Of a stretch of 64,000 nucleotides of DNA, positions 43,936 through 52,578 are shown piece after piece. Under the pieces are notes generated by a model. It was given only the letters and a program-made list of their open reading frames with translations. It was not told the origin of the DNA and ran no database searches. Both the position numbers and the translations under genes were made by a program. The first letter of the stretch is position 1, and every line of letters begins with the position of its first letter. The stretch comes from Desulfurispirillum indicum S5 (GTDB taxonomy: Bacteria; Chrysiogenota; Chrysiogenetes; Chrysiogenales; Chrysiogenaceae). The stretch covers positions 1,252,001-1,316,000 of the forward strand of contig NC_014836.1 in assembly GCF_000177635.2 (NCBI RefSeq), given 5' to 3'.

Positions 43936-46515
43936 TCAGGTGGCCTGCAGTTTCTGGCGTCTGCGCTGTAGCATACCTATTGCCACCATGGTGGCAATGG
44001 CCGGAATAAAGATCAGGTGCTTGGGTGGCTGGTCCTCTTCGCGCTCCACATAGAGGATTTCCCAGTCGAAGTCAAAGCCCATCTGCTGCGCTTTGCTGCC
44101 GAAGACCACCATGTCCACGATAACCCGCTGATCGTCGGTGGTGTGGAGTATAAGGCCCGTCTCTTCAATGCGCGTCATGCCGTCAGCGCCTTTTTTTCCC
44201 AGGGGCAGCAGGATGATGCGATCAAATTCGCGGCCGTCAAAGGTCTCACCAGCCACGCGCATGCGCAGGGTGTCATGGGGCGGCACCTTCTCGGCAACTT
44301 CGCCAATGTGTACCGGGTCGAGTTTGGTCATGGGATGGTAGATCATATCCATCCAGAATCCGGGACGGAAGAGGCTGAAGGCCACTACCAGCATGACCAG
44401 GGATTCCCACAGGCGGTTCTTCACCATCCAGTATCCCTGGGTGGCGGAGGCGAAGGTAAGCATGGCTCCAATGGCACCCACTACGGTAAAGATCAGTTCC
44501 CAGACGTTGGGAATGTCAATCAGCAGCAGCTGTGTATTGAATATGAACATAAAGGGCAGGATCGCGGTGCGCATATCGTAGGTAAAACCCTGGATGCCGG
44601 TGGCAATGGGATCACTGCGCGATATGGCGGCAGCGGCATAGGCCGCCAGCCCCACCGGCGGAGTGTCGTCGGCCAGAATCCCGAAGTAGAAGACAAAGAG
44701 GTGGACAGCGATCAGGGGCACGATGAGCCCGTGTTGTGCGCCCAGGGCCACGATGACCGGAGCCATCAGGGTGGATACGACGATATAGTTGGCAGTGGTG
44801 GGCAGGCCCATCCCCAGAATCAGACTGATGATCGCCGTAAAGATCAGCATGAGCATAAGGTTGCCACCGGAGATGAATTCTACCAGATCCGTCATGACGA
44901 GCCCGATACCGGTCAGGGTCACGGTACCCACCACGATGCCGGCGGTAGCCGTTGCCACGCCGATGCCGATCATGTTCCGCGCGCCGGTAACCAGGCCGCT
45001 GAACAGATCATCAATGCCTCGATACACGGCGGGAACAATATCGCCGGAGCGGCGGAAGAAGGCCAGTACAGGCCGCTGGGTAATCAGGATAAAGACCATG
45101 AAGGTGGTAGCCCAGAAGGCGGAAAGGCCCGGGCTGAAACGCTCCACCATCAGGCACCATACCAGGACAAAGACCGGCAGCAGGAAGTGCAGTCCGGAAA
45201 GGAGAATGGGCTTGAGGGCCGGGACTTCCTTGAGGGACTCCACCGACAGTTCCTCGCCGCTGTCAGGGTAGCGGGAAGCCACGCGCAGAAGCGCGACATA
45301 GGCCACGCCCATGGCCACGGCCAGCACCACGGAGGCCACGGGACCGAAAACATCGCGGGTCCAGCCCACCCCGTAATAGACCAGCAGGGAGAGAAGACAC
45401 ATACCCAGGAAGGTTCCCACAAAGGACAGCGCGCTGCGGGCCATGGAGGACTGAGCCGTGCGGGGCAGGCCTTTCATGTTGGCTTTGACGGCTTCCAGGT
45501 GCACGATATAGATGAGGGCGATGTAGGAGATGATGGCGGGCAGGAGGGCGTGCTTGATGACTTCCAGATAGGATATTCCCACGTACTCCACCATCAGGAA
45601 TGCCGCAGCGCCCATGATGGGAGGTGTCAGCTGGCCATTGGTAGAGGCCGCAACCTCTATGGCGCCCGCCTTGGTGCCGGGGAAGCCGACCCGCTTCATG
45701 AGCGGGATGGTAAAGGTTCCGGTGGTGACCACATTGGCTATGGAAGAACCGGAAATGATGCCACTGAAGCCGGAGGCAACCACGGCGGCTTTGGCTGGTC
45801 CGCCGCGCATGTGTCCCAGCAGGGAGAAGGCGACTTTAATAAAGTAGGCTCCGGCCCCAGCTCGCTCAAGCAGAGAACCAAAAAGGACAAAGAGAAACAC
45901 AAAGCTTGAGGATACGCCAATGGCCACGCCGAAGACCCCTTCAGTGGTCAGCCACTGGTGGGACATGGTGCGTCCCAGGCTGGCACCCCGGTGGGAGATG
46001 AGTTCCGGCATATAGGGGCCGAAAAATGTATAACCGAGAAAGACAATGGCTACGATCATCAGGGGGAGCCCCAGGGAGCGTCGCGTTGCTTCCAGCAGCA
46101 GGATAATGCCGATAACGGCCACCACCAGATCCTGGGTGATGGGAGCTCCGGCACGAGTCGCCAGACTGTCATAGAAGAAGTAGAGGTAGCTGGCGCTCAT
46201 GGTTGCCGCGATGGCCAGTATCCAGTCGAGTGTGGGGATGGAGTCGCGGGGCGAGCTCTTCAGGGCCGGATAAGCTGTCAGGGCCAGGAATACCGCAAAG
46301 GAAAGGTGGATGGAGCGTGCTTCGGTGGTATTAAAGACCCCGAAACCCAGCGCAAATGGCAGGGGCGAGGCATACCAGAGCTGAAACAGCGACCATGTCA
46401 ACGCCACGGTCCAGATGATTTTCCCCTGGATTCCCATTGGCTGGCGGCCTCCGGTCTCTGATTGTGTGATCCGCTCCAGCTCCTCAGGAGTGGGTGGCTG
46501 TTTGGCTGGTGTCAT
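43936..46515 (-). CDS. Fused TRAP permease with C-terminal DUF3394-like domain
   Basis: An 859-residue TAXI-type fused permease, 200 residues longer than the one at 34.3 kb. The DctQ and DctM parts show GPAKAAVVASGFSGIISGSS and NGQLTPPIMGAAAFLM. After the last DctM helix a soluble C-terminal region (about 700-840, with FRPGFWMDMIYHP) fits DUF3394, which occurs only in this transporter group. A final helix near 835-852 ends in Arg/Lys. AAAGGGACC precedes the ATG. Served by the binding protein at 46.7 kb. Confidence 0.92.
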   Translation of the reverse strand: MTPAKQPPTPEELERITQSETGGRQPMGIQGKIIWTVALTWSLFQLWYASPLPFALGFGVFNTTEARSIHLSFAVFLALTAYPALKSSPRDSIPTLDWILAIAATMSASYLYFFYDSLATRAGAPITQDLVVAVIGIILLLEATRRSLGLPLMIVAIVFLGYTFFGPYMPELISHRGASLGRTMSHQWLTTEGVFGVAIGVSSSFVFLFVLFGSLLERAGAGAYFIKVAFSLLGHMRGGPAKAAVVASGFSGIISGSSIANVVTTGTFTIPLMKRVGFPGTKAGAIEVAASTNGQLTPPIMGAAAFLMVEYVGISYLEVIKHALLPAIISYIALIYIVHLEAVKANMKGLPRTAQSSMARSALSFVGTFLGMCLLSLLVYYGVGWTRDVFGPVASVVLAVAMGVAYVALLRVASRYPDSGEELSVESLKEVPALKPILLSGLHFLLPVFVLVWCLMVERFSPGLSAFWATTFMVFILITQRPVLAFFRRSGDIVPAVYRGIDDLFSGLVTGARNMIGIGVATATAGIVVGTVTLTGIGLVMTDLVEFISGGNLMLMLIFTAIISLILGMGLPTTANYIVVSTLMAPVIVALGAQHGLIVPLIAVHLFVFYFGILADDTPPVGLAAYAAAAISRSDPIATGIQGFTYDMRTAILPFMFIFNTQLLLIDIPNVWELIFTVVGAIGAMLTFASATQGYWMVKNRLWESLVMLVVAFSLFRPGFWMDMIYHPMTKLDPVHIGEVAEKVPPHDTLRMRVAGETFDGREFDRIILLPLGKKGADGMTRIEETGLILHTTDDQRVIVDMVVFGSKAQQMGFDFDWEILYVEREEDQPPKHLIFIPAIATMVAIGMLQRRRQKLQAT

Positions 46516-46663
46516 AGGGTCCCTTTCGTGCGCAGATTCAAGACTTAGATGCGAGTGTCAGCAGAGATTTGATTGCTGGCTCACTTTCGTAAAGCCATTG
46601 AGAATAGCCTTGCGAAAAGAAGCGGAATCAAAGCGGGGGAGCATGTGCTCCCCCAGTTGGTGA

Positions 46664-47659
46664 TTACTTGATGAGTCCGACTTCCCGGAAGTATTTTTCC
46701 GCACCGGGATGCAGGGGGATGGCAATGGCATCGGAGACCATGGATTCTTTATCCAGGTGCTCAAGGGCCGGGTGCAGGCGCTTGAACTGGTCAAGGCCTT
46801 CAAAGAGAGACTTGACCATCTGGTAGACCACGTTCTCGGGGACGTTGGTGGACGCGACCAGAAGAGCTCCAACGCCAAAAGTTTGTACATCATTGGGGTT
46901 GCCGCGGTACATGCCGCCGGGGATAGTGGCAGTACGGTAGTAGGGACGCTCGGCGATCATCTTTTCCACCGCTTCACCGGCGACTTCAACGATAACACTG
47001 TCGCAGGTGGTCGTGGCTTCCTGAATGGAACCATTGGGGTGGCCGACAAAGTAGACCATGGCGTCTATCTGGTTATTGCACAGGGCGATGGATTGCTCAG
47101 CTGCCTTCAGGTCGAAGGTGGCGCTGAACACGGAGTGATCCCAGCCAAGGGTTTCCAGCAGCAGGTCCATGGAAGCACGTTGTCCTGAGCCAGGGTCACC
47201 GATGCTCACGCGCTTGCCGCGAAGATCAGCAAATTTGGTGGCGTTGGCGTCTTTGCGTGCGATCACGGTAAAGGCTTCAGGGTGGATGGAGAACAGGGCG
47301 CGCAGATTTTTGTTGGGGCCGGCATCGGAGAAACGGCTGGTGCCGTGATAGGCATGGTACTGCCAGTCGGACTGTACAATTCCCACGTCAAGTTCGCCGG
47401 CGCGGATGCTGTTGAGGTTGAAAATAGAACCGCCGGTTGATTCCACGGTGCAGCGGATACCATGGTCAGCGCGATTGGCATTGACCAGACGGCAAATTGC
47501 GCCGCCAACGGGATAATAAACACCTGTTACTCCACCAGTTCCAATGGTGACAAACTGCTGCTGTGAACGCTGGGCCGAAACGTTGGATGCAAAGGTCAGT
47601 GAAATGGCAACGGCGGCAGTGCCTACCAGTGCCCGTTTCAGGTACTTTCTGAAAGTCAT
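46664..47659 (-). CDS. TAXI-family TRAP substrate-binding protein
   Basis: A 331-residue periplasmic protein: signal peptide 1-29 (VSA-QR), then FVTIGTGGVTGVYYPVGGA, and IPGGMY near 250. The ATG at 47659 with AAGGAGGAG upstream is the start; the frame is open to 47710. Clearly related to the binding protein at 32838, but specificity may differ. It is the first gene of a two-gene operon lacking DUF1850. Confidence 0.9.
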   Translation of the reverse strand: MTFRKYLKRALVGTAAVAISLTFASNVSAQRSQQQFVTIGTGGVTGVYYPVGGAICRLVNANRADHGIRCTVESTGGSIFNLNSIRAGELDVGIVQSDWQYHAYHGTSRFSDAGPNKNLRALFSIHPEAFTVIARKDANATKFADLRGKRVSIGDPGSGQRASMDLLLETLGWDHSVFSATFDLKAAEQSIALCNNQIDAMVYFVGHPNGSIQEATTTCDSVIVEVAGEAVEKMIAERPYYRTATIPGGMYRGNPNDVQTFGVGALLVASTNVPENVVYQMVKSLFEGLDQFKRLHPALEHLDKESMVSDAIAIPLHPGAEKYFREVGLIK

Positions 47660-47713
47660 AGTCTCCTCCTTCATGATTTTGCAACATCGGGGACCAAATT
47701 TACTTCTCAATTA

Positions 47714-47743
47714 TATATAGGGCAGGTTTTTATGAACTGTCAA
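47714..47743 (-). promoter_or_regulatory. Sigma-70-type promoter of second TAXI operon
   Basis: On the minus strand TTGACA (47743-47738), 18-base spacer, TATATA (47719-47714); CTATAT with a 17-base spacer is an equal reading. Unlike the first TAXI operon, no GG-N10-GC element is seen here. Confidence 0.6.
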
Positions 47744-47934
47744 TCAGTCATTCCCTGAAGGGTTGATAATCTGTCCTGTATGGCGTCAGGCAGGCACTCA
47801 GTGCTCAGGCATTTCCTGTTCAATAAAACAGCGTTACCGTAAGCGGTCTGTAATCTGTGAAAAAGTACGCCCTATAGCTTCCCATTTACCGTGGAAGGTA
47901 TTATAGTGCCAGAAAACCTCAGGAAGGAGTCGCC
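47744..47934. other. Divergent intergenic region
   Basis: 191 bases without a gene between the TAXI promoter and the response-regulator gene. TATTAT at 47899-47904 may be the -10 of the regulator; no clear -35 is seen. Confidence 0.4.
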
Positions 47935-48309
47935 ATGGCGACCATTCTCCTCATCGAGGACAATGAACTGAACTGTGACATGCTGACCAGGCGCCTGACA
48001 CGCAAAGGATATGAGGTCATCACGGCTGGTGATGGAGCGGAGGGTTTACGTAAGGCCACCGAGCATCAGCCCGATCTGATCCTGATGGATATGAGCCTGC
48101 CGGTTATGGATGGCTGGGAGGCGACGCGCAGAATCCGCGATAACCAGCGCACCACTCATATCCCGGTGCTGGCGTTGACAGCTCATGCTCTGCCTGAGGA
48201 TAGACGCCGGGCCTTTGAGGTCGGCTGCAGTGATTTTGAGACCAAGCCGGTACATTTGCCACAGCTTCTGGAGAAGATAGCCGACTTGCTTGAAAAGTGC
48301 GGGAAATAG
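47935..48309 (+). CDS. Single-domain response regulator (CheY/DivK-like)
   Basis: A 124-residue receiver domain alone. Acid pocket E8-D9, phosphoacceptor D52, Thr in LALTAHA, conserved Lys in ETKPVHL. The start MATILLIEDNELN with N-x-x-N and the HALPED loop resemble DivK/Spo0F-type relay proteins rather than flagellar CheY. AAGGAGTC precedes the ATG. It might serve one of the orphan kinases here, as relay receivers often do; that is inference. Confidence 0.9.
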   Translation: MATILLIEDNELNCDMLTRRLTRKGYEVITAGDGAEGLRKATEHQPDLILMDMSLPVMDGWEATRRIRDNQRTTHIPVLALTAHALPEDRRRAFEVGCSDFETKPVHLPQLLEKIADLLEKCGK

Positions 48310-48341
48310 CGGGAATTCTGTGGTTGCTCAGGAGGTGTGGC

Positions 48342-48536
48342 ATGCAGAAAGATCAAGAAGTAAAACAGACCAGGCGTCAGCTCAGAAAGCTGATTACGTT
48401 CCTCATTCTGGCGGTCATTCTCTTTACCGCACTGGGGATTTACGCCTACTTTACCCCCAAACCTTATAAGTTTATAGACACGCAGATTGAGATGCGCAAG
48501 CGGGATCATCCACAGGGTATAGGCGCGGTACAGTAA
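48342..48536 (+). CDS. 64-residue single-helix membrane protein
   Basis: Starts at ATG 48342 with an excellent AGGAGGTG. A basic N-terminus (about 1-20), one membrane helix about 22-41 (LITFLILAVILFTALGI), then YAYFTPKPYKF and a polar tail. It follows the response regulator by 32 bases and ends before a shared terminator. Not recognised; the frame begins earlier at 48297 but without a site. Confidence 0.65.
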   Translation: MQKDQEVKQTRRQLRKLITFLILAVILFTALGIYAYFTPKPYKFIDTQIEMRKRDHPQGIGAVQ

Positions 48537-48558
48537 AAGATGATTCACATAATACCGG

Positions 48559-48595
48559 AAAAAGGGGCCCGACTCAGAGAGTCGGGCCCCTTTTT
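48559..48595. terminator. Bidirectional terminator
   Basis: 17-18-bp perfect stem AAAAAGGGGCCCGACTC / GAGTCGGGCCCCTTTTT with a 3-base loop. It ends both the plus-strand small gene and the minus-strand flgI transcript. Confidence 0.92.
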
Positions 48596-48609
48596 ACAGG
48601 AACAACGTG

Positions 48610-49662
48610 TCAGATGAATTCCAGATCACCACTGAGGGCACCTGCCTGCTTCATGGCCTGCAGAATGGCGATCATGTCCTCGGCGGTCATGCCCATGCGA
48701 TTGAGCGCATCCACCACATTGCCGATGCTTATTCCATTTTCAAAGAGAGCGACCCGGTCGTTGCGTCCGGGTTCAACCACTTCTCCCTCTTCATTGAACT
48801 GTGGCTCAATGCGCACGGTCAGATTGCCGTGGCTGACGGCGACGGTGCTCAGGCGAATATCCGAACCCACCACGATGGTTCCAGTGCGTTCGTTGACGAT
48901 GATCTTGCCGGAATTGGAGAGTTGCACGGGAATGGTTTCCAGCTGTGCGATAAAGCGGGGGATGTTGTTCCTGAGACTTTCCGGCACAATCACTTCGATG
49001 ACGCCGGAGGAGCGTGCATGGGCTATTTCTTCGCCATATTGATTGTTAATGGCATCCTGAGCGTTGTTGGCGGCGATAAAGTCCGCATTCTTGAGCAGCA
49101 GGGTGATGCTGCTGCGGCCTTCAAGGCTGAAGGGAATGGAGCGCTCGACAATGGCTCCATTGACAATCCTGCCGGCGGTGGCATGGGCGGCATCGGCGGA
49201 GCCACCTAGGCTCACCTGCCCCTGGGCGACGGCGTACACATCTCCATTGGGAGCCTTCAGTGGGGTCAACAGCAGGGTGCCACCCTGCAGGCTGTCGGCG
49301 TTGCCCATGCTGGAAACGGTGATGTCGATACGAGCTCCCGGACTGGCAAAGGGAGGCAGCATGGCGGTGACCATGACGGCAGCGACGTTGTCGACGTTAA
49401 TGTCGTCAGGATGGGCGGAAATGCCCATGCGACTGAGCATGTTTGTCAGTGACTGATTGGTGAAGCCGGTGCGGCTGCCGTCACCGGTGCCATCCAGTCC
49501 AACCACCAGGCCGTAGCCGATGAGTTGATTGTAGCGGACGCCTTCGACGGTGGCGATTTCCTTCAGGGATGCCACGGGGGCAGCATTAAGTGGCGCGACC
49601 ATCAGGAAGGCAGCCAGCGCGAGGGGAATAAGCAGGTAGAGGGTGTCGATTATACGTTGCAT
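48610..49662 (-). CDS. flgI: Flagellar P-ring protein FlgI
   Basis: A 350-residue periplasmic protein, signal peptide 1-28, forming the ring in the peptidoglycan layer around the flagellar rod. Marks: YNQLIGYGLVVGLDGTGDG, LSRMGI and the C-terminal NALNRMGMT-like block. It follows flgH by 9 bases. The usual next genes flgJ, flgK are not here because a terminator follows. Confidence 0.95.
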   Translation of the reverse strand: MQRIIDTLYLLIPLALAAFLMVAPLNAAPVASLKEIATVEGVRYNQLIGYGLVVGLDGTGDGSRTGFTNQSLTNMLSRMGISAHPDDINVDNVAAVMVTAMLPPFASPGARIDITVSSMGNADSLQGGTLLLTPLKAPNGDVYAVAQGQVSLGGSADAAHATAGRIVNGAIVERSIPFSLEGRSSITLLLKNADFIAANNAQDAINNQYGEEIAHARSSGVIEVIVPESLRNNIPRFIAQLETIPVQLSNSGKIIVNERTGTIVVGSDIRLSTVAVSHGNLTVRIEPQFNEEGEVVEPGRNDRVALFENGISIGNVVDALNRMGMTAEDMIAILQAMKQAGALSGDLEFI

Positions 49663-49671
49663 GCCGTGCTC

Positions 49672-50337
49672 CTAGAATGGCCAGATGGTGTTCAGGAAGG
49701 TGGTGCCCCAGCCCGGTTTGCGCGAAGCGGCCAGTGCGCCACTGCCGGTATACATGATCTGGGCATCGGCGAGGGCGGAGGACATGACGGTGTTGTCGGC
49801 GTCAATGTCCTCGGGGCGGATGACCCCGCTGACAAAGAGCATCTGTTTCTCGTTGTCGATCATGATTTCGCGCTTGCCACGCAGAACCATATTGCCGTTA
49901 TTGAGTACCTTCACGATGCGCGTAGATACGGTGGCGGTAATGTTGTCGGCTTTCTGGAGCTGCCCGGAACCGGCGAAGCTGTTCCCCGCGTTTGCCTGCA
50001 CGGCGGGATTCAGTGATCCTCGCTCTTTGCCAAGCACTGAAGTGACTCCCATATTCACCGAGCTGTCGCGGGAAGTGGCAACGTTGCCGCTGTTACTGGC
50101 CGAGCTGGATTCGACAACTCGCACGGTGATGATGTCGTTGATACGACGGGCTTTCTGGTCGAGGAAGTAGATGCTGGTGACATTGGTGTCACTCCAGAGA
50201 CTTCCATTTTGTACGCTGCGATCATCGGGGGCGACTTCATAGTCTTCCACGTGACTGAGCTCGGGAATGGTATACTGAACTTTCTGTGAGCACCCCACCA
50301 GGGTCAGGGCACTGAAGAGCAGAAGTAAGACACGCAT
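49672..50337 (-). CDS. flgH: Flagellar L-ring lipoprotein FlgH
   Basis: A 221-residue outer-membrane lipoprotein: lipobox LVGC with Cys16, then SLWSD, INDIITVRVVESSSASNS, and GVIRPEDIDADNTV, all FlgH marks. It forms the L ring. Transcribed with the lipoprotein gene upstream and flgI downstream. Confidence 0.95.
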   Translation of the reverse strand: MRVLLLLFSALTLVGCSQKVQYTIPELSHVEDYEVAPDDRSVQNGSLWSDTNVTSIYFLDQKARRINDIITVRVVESSSASNSGNVATSRDSSVNMGVTSVLGKERGSLNPAVQANAGNSFAGSGQLQKADNITATVSTRIVKVLNNGNMVLRGKREIMIDNEKQMLFVSGVIRPEDIDADNTVMSSALADAQIMYTGSGALAASRKPGWGTTFLNTIWPF

Positions 50338-50388
50338 ATTACTCTCCTCATGATTTTTACAGAGGAGTATGCAGATTTTATGCCAGGG

Positions 50389-51087
50389 TTATTTCCACTG
50401 GCCGTTGTCTTCGGTGAATCCTTCCCAGATCTTGAGGTGCAGGGGTTTTACCGAGTCGGGGGGCTTGGGGCGGTACATTTCGTGAACCTTGTCCGTAACC
50501 AGTTTTCCCGCGATAAGGGCCAGTTCGCTCATGTTGGGGGCCTGCTGGCTGAGGCTTGGATACATGTTGTCAAAGAGTCCGGCGTTGAATTTTCCGAGCA
50601 CGGCCACATCGCCATACCACAGGGTCATGCCGTCGGAGGCGCGCACCAGGCGCACCGTACTGTTGATGAGAGACTCATTGACACCATCCACATAGGAGCG
50701 CACGTGACCGACGATAATATATTTGTAGCGCTCCTGGCGGGCGAACTCTATGGCGCGTCGTATCTCCTGCTCTTCATTGGCCCCTGGCTCCAGGCTGAAC
50801 CAGCTGTTGGAGTCAATGTCCTCCACCGCGAAAAACAGGCGCTTGAGGTGAAAGGCCTGCACGGTGGAGAGACTCATCATGCGTCCGGAAAACTGGGCGT
50901 CCCGCGCTGGTTTGAAGTTGAGTACCCCCAGCGTGTGGTCGCGAAAGTCGGTGGTGACGGAAGGGTACATGGAAATATATTCAGTGACCCGCGTTGTGTA
51001 GTTTTTTCCGGTGTAAATTTTTCCGGCGCAGCCAGCTGCCAGCAAAGCGATCAGCAGCATGCCAATGGCCGTGATTCGGGACGTCAT
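50389..51087 (-). CDS. Lipoprotein of unknown function (FlgO/CsgG-like fold possible)
   Basis: A 232-residue lipoprotein with lipobox LAAGC, Cys20. The body has RYKYIIVGHVRSYVDG and LVRASDGMTLWYGDV, reminiscent of the anticodon-binding-like fold of CsgG, LpoB and FlgO proteins, where a strand ending in ...G-x-x-L-W precedes the C-terminal helix. Located directly before flgH, it may be a flagellar outer-membrane accessory factor. ATG 51087 with GGTGA overlapping the rpe stop; GTG 51102 is an alternative. Confidence 0.6.
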   Translation of the reverse strand: MTSRITAIGMLLIALLAAGCAGKIYTGKNYTTRVTEYISMYPSVTTDFRDHTLGVLNFKPARDAQFSGRMMSLSTVQAFHLKRLFFAVEDIDSNSWFSLEPGANEEQEIRRAIEFARQERYKYIIVGHVRSYVDGVNESLINSTVRLVRASDGMTLWYGDVAVLGKFNAGLFDNMYPSLSQQAPNMSELALIAGKLVTDKVHEMYRPKPPDSVKPLHLKIWEGFTEDNGQWK

Positions 51088-51092
51088 GGTAT

Positions 51093-51740
51093 TCACCGGC
51101 ACTGCTGGCGCAGGGCGTTGATGGTGTGCCCGTAGTCCGGTGTGGAGAATATGGCGCTGCCGGCCACAAAGGTGTCAGCGCCGGCACGGTGGATCTGGGC
51201 GATGTTGTCCATGGTCACTCCTCCGTCAACTTCAATGGAAATATCCTTGCCTGTGGCGCTGATCATGGCGCGCAGACGACGGATTTTGTCCAGTGAGGCG
51301 TCGATGAACTTCTGACCGCCAAAGCCGGGGTTGACGCTCATGATAAGCACCATGTCCAGGTCGGGCAGAACTTCTTCTATCATGCACAGGGGCGTAGCGG
51401 GATTGAGGGAAACGCCAACCTGTCTGCCGAGGGCTTTTACCTGGTGGATCGCCCGGTGCAGGTGGACGTCGGATTCGGCGTGCAGGGTGATGATATCAGC
51501 TCCGGCCGCAGCGAACGCTTCAACATACTGCTGTGGGTTGGCAATCATCAGGTGAACATCAAGGGGGACGCTGGTGTGCTTTTTCAGGGAGGCGACCACG
51601 GGGGGGCCGATGGTGATGTTCGGTACGAAATGGCCATCCATGACATCCACATGGATGAGATCCGCGCCGGTGCAGCGGTCGATGTCTTCCCCAAGGCGGG
51701 CGAAGTCGGCAGAGAGAATACTTGGTGCAATGCGAATCAT
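51093..51740 (-). CDS. rpe: Ribulose-phosphate 3-epimerase
   Basis: A 215-residue TIM-barrel enzyme interconverting ribulose-5-P and xylulose-5-P. Marks: APSILSADFARLGED, HVDVMDGHFVPN, MSVNPGFGGQKF and VDGGV. The ATG at 51740 with TGAGGT upstream is chosen over the open frame to 51767. It ends 5 bases before the lipoprotein start. Confidence 0.96.
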   Translation of the reverse strand: MIRIAPSILSADFARLGEDIDRCTGADLIHVDVMDGHFVPNITIGPPVVASLKKHTSVPLDVHLMIANPQQYVEAFAAAGADIITLHAESDVHLHRAIHQVKALGRQVGVSLNPATPLCMIEEVLPDLDMVLIMSVNPGFGGQKFIDASLDKIRRLRAMISATGKDISIEVDGGVTMDNIAQIHRAGADTFVAGSAIFSTPDYGHTINALRQQCR

Positions 51741-51756
51741 GGGTACCTCAGGGGGA

Positions 51757-52485
51757 TTATTTGCCAAAGCGTCGTGTGCGTCGGGTGAAGTCCTCCAGCG
51801 CCGCTGCCATTTCCGTTTCAGTGAAGTCGGGCCACAGGGTCGGCGTGAAATACAGTTCGCTGTACGCGGACTGGAAGGTGAGAAAATTGCTCAAGCGCAT
51901 CTCTCCGCTGGTGCGAACAATATAATCACATTCGCCGAGCTCGGGGAAGTAGCAGTGCTCAAGGAGCGTCTGAATAGAGATATCTTCCAGCTTCATATGC
52001 CCTTGCAGAAGTTTATTGCCGATATTGCGAACGCTGTCAACAACTTCCTGTTGCCCACCATAGGAGATGGCCAGCACCAGAGTGGTGCCGGTATTGCTCG
52101 CTGAGCGTTCTTCGGCTTCCCTGATCAGGCGCACCAACTCAGACGAGAAGCGGTCAATGGTGCCGATGGCGCGGAAGCGGATATTGTTTTCCATCATGAT
52201 TGGCATCTCTTCTTCGAGATAGCTCTTGAGGGCAAGATTCAGAAATGCCACTTCGGCGGCATCGCGATTCCAGTTCTCGGTACTGAAGGCGTACAGGGTC
52301 ACATAGGGAATATGGCGACGGGCCAGGTAGGTGACGATGGTGCGAGCCACCTCCATGCCCCTGGCGTGTCCTTCAATGCGCTCCATACCTCGCTGCTGCG
52401 CCCAGCGCCCGTTTCCATCCATGATGATACCCAGGTGGCGTGGGAGGGTCTCGCGGTCGTGATGTGGCTCAGGGGTGGTATTCAA
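51757..52485 (-). CDS. uppS: Undecaprenyl diphosphate synthase (isoprenyl transferase)
   Basis: A 242-residue cis-prenyltransferase making the C55 carrier lipid precursor; UppP (9.7 kb) acts on the same lipid. Marks: MDGNGRWA at 22-29 with catalytic D23, the ARRHIPYVTLYAFSTENW segment and RTSGEMRLSNFLTFQSAY. First gene of uppS-rpe-lipoprotein-flgH-flgI. Confidence 0.95.
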   Translation of the reverse strand: MNTTPEPHHDRETLPRHLGIIMDGNGRWAQQRGMERIEGHARGMEVARTIVTYLARRHIPYVTLYAFSTENWNRDAAEVAFLNLALKSYLEEEMPIMMENNIRFRAIGTIDRFSSELVRLIREAEERSASNTGTTLVLAISYGGQQEVVDSVRNIGNKLLQGHMKLEDISIQTLLEHCYFPELGECDYIVRTSGEMRLSNFLTFQSAYSELYFTPTLWPDFTETEMAAALEDFTRRTRRFGK

Positions 52486-52529
52486 TGGAGTGTCCTTCGC
52501 GTGGAGTGGTCAAATGGGATTCAAGGGCT

Positions 52530-52559
52530 TATGTAACTGCTTTGACGCAGTGTTGTCAA
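52530..52559 (-). promoter_or_regulatory. Sigma-70-type promoter of uppS operon
   Basis: On the minus strand TTGACA (52559-52554), 18-base spacer, TACATA (52535-52530); it lies 44 bases before uppS. It separates mltA from the uppS-flgI run. Confidence 0.65.
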
Positions 52560-52578
52560 CTGTTAGCCTGATGCGTGG

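Noticed and set aside
44017-45909. 630-codon plus-strand frame opposite the second TRAP permease
   Set aside because: Composition very rich in His, Gly and Gln, typical of the complement of a membrane-protein gene; no start signals.
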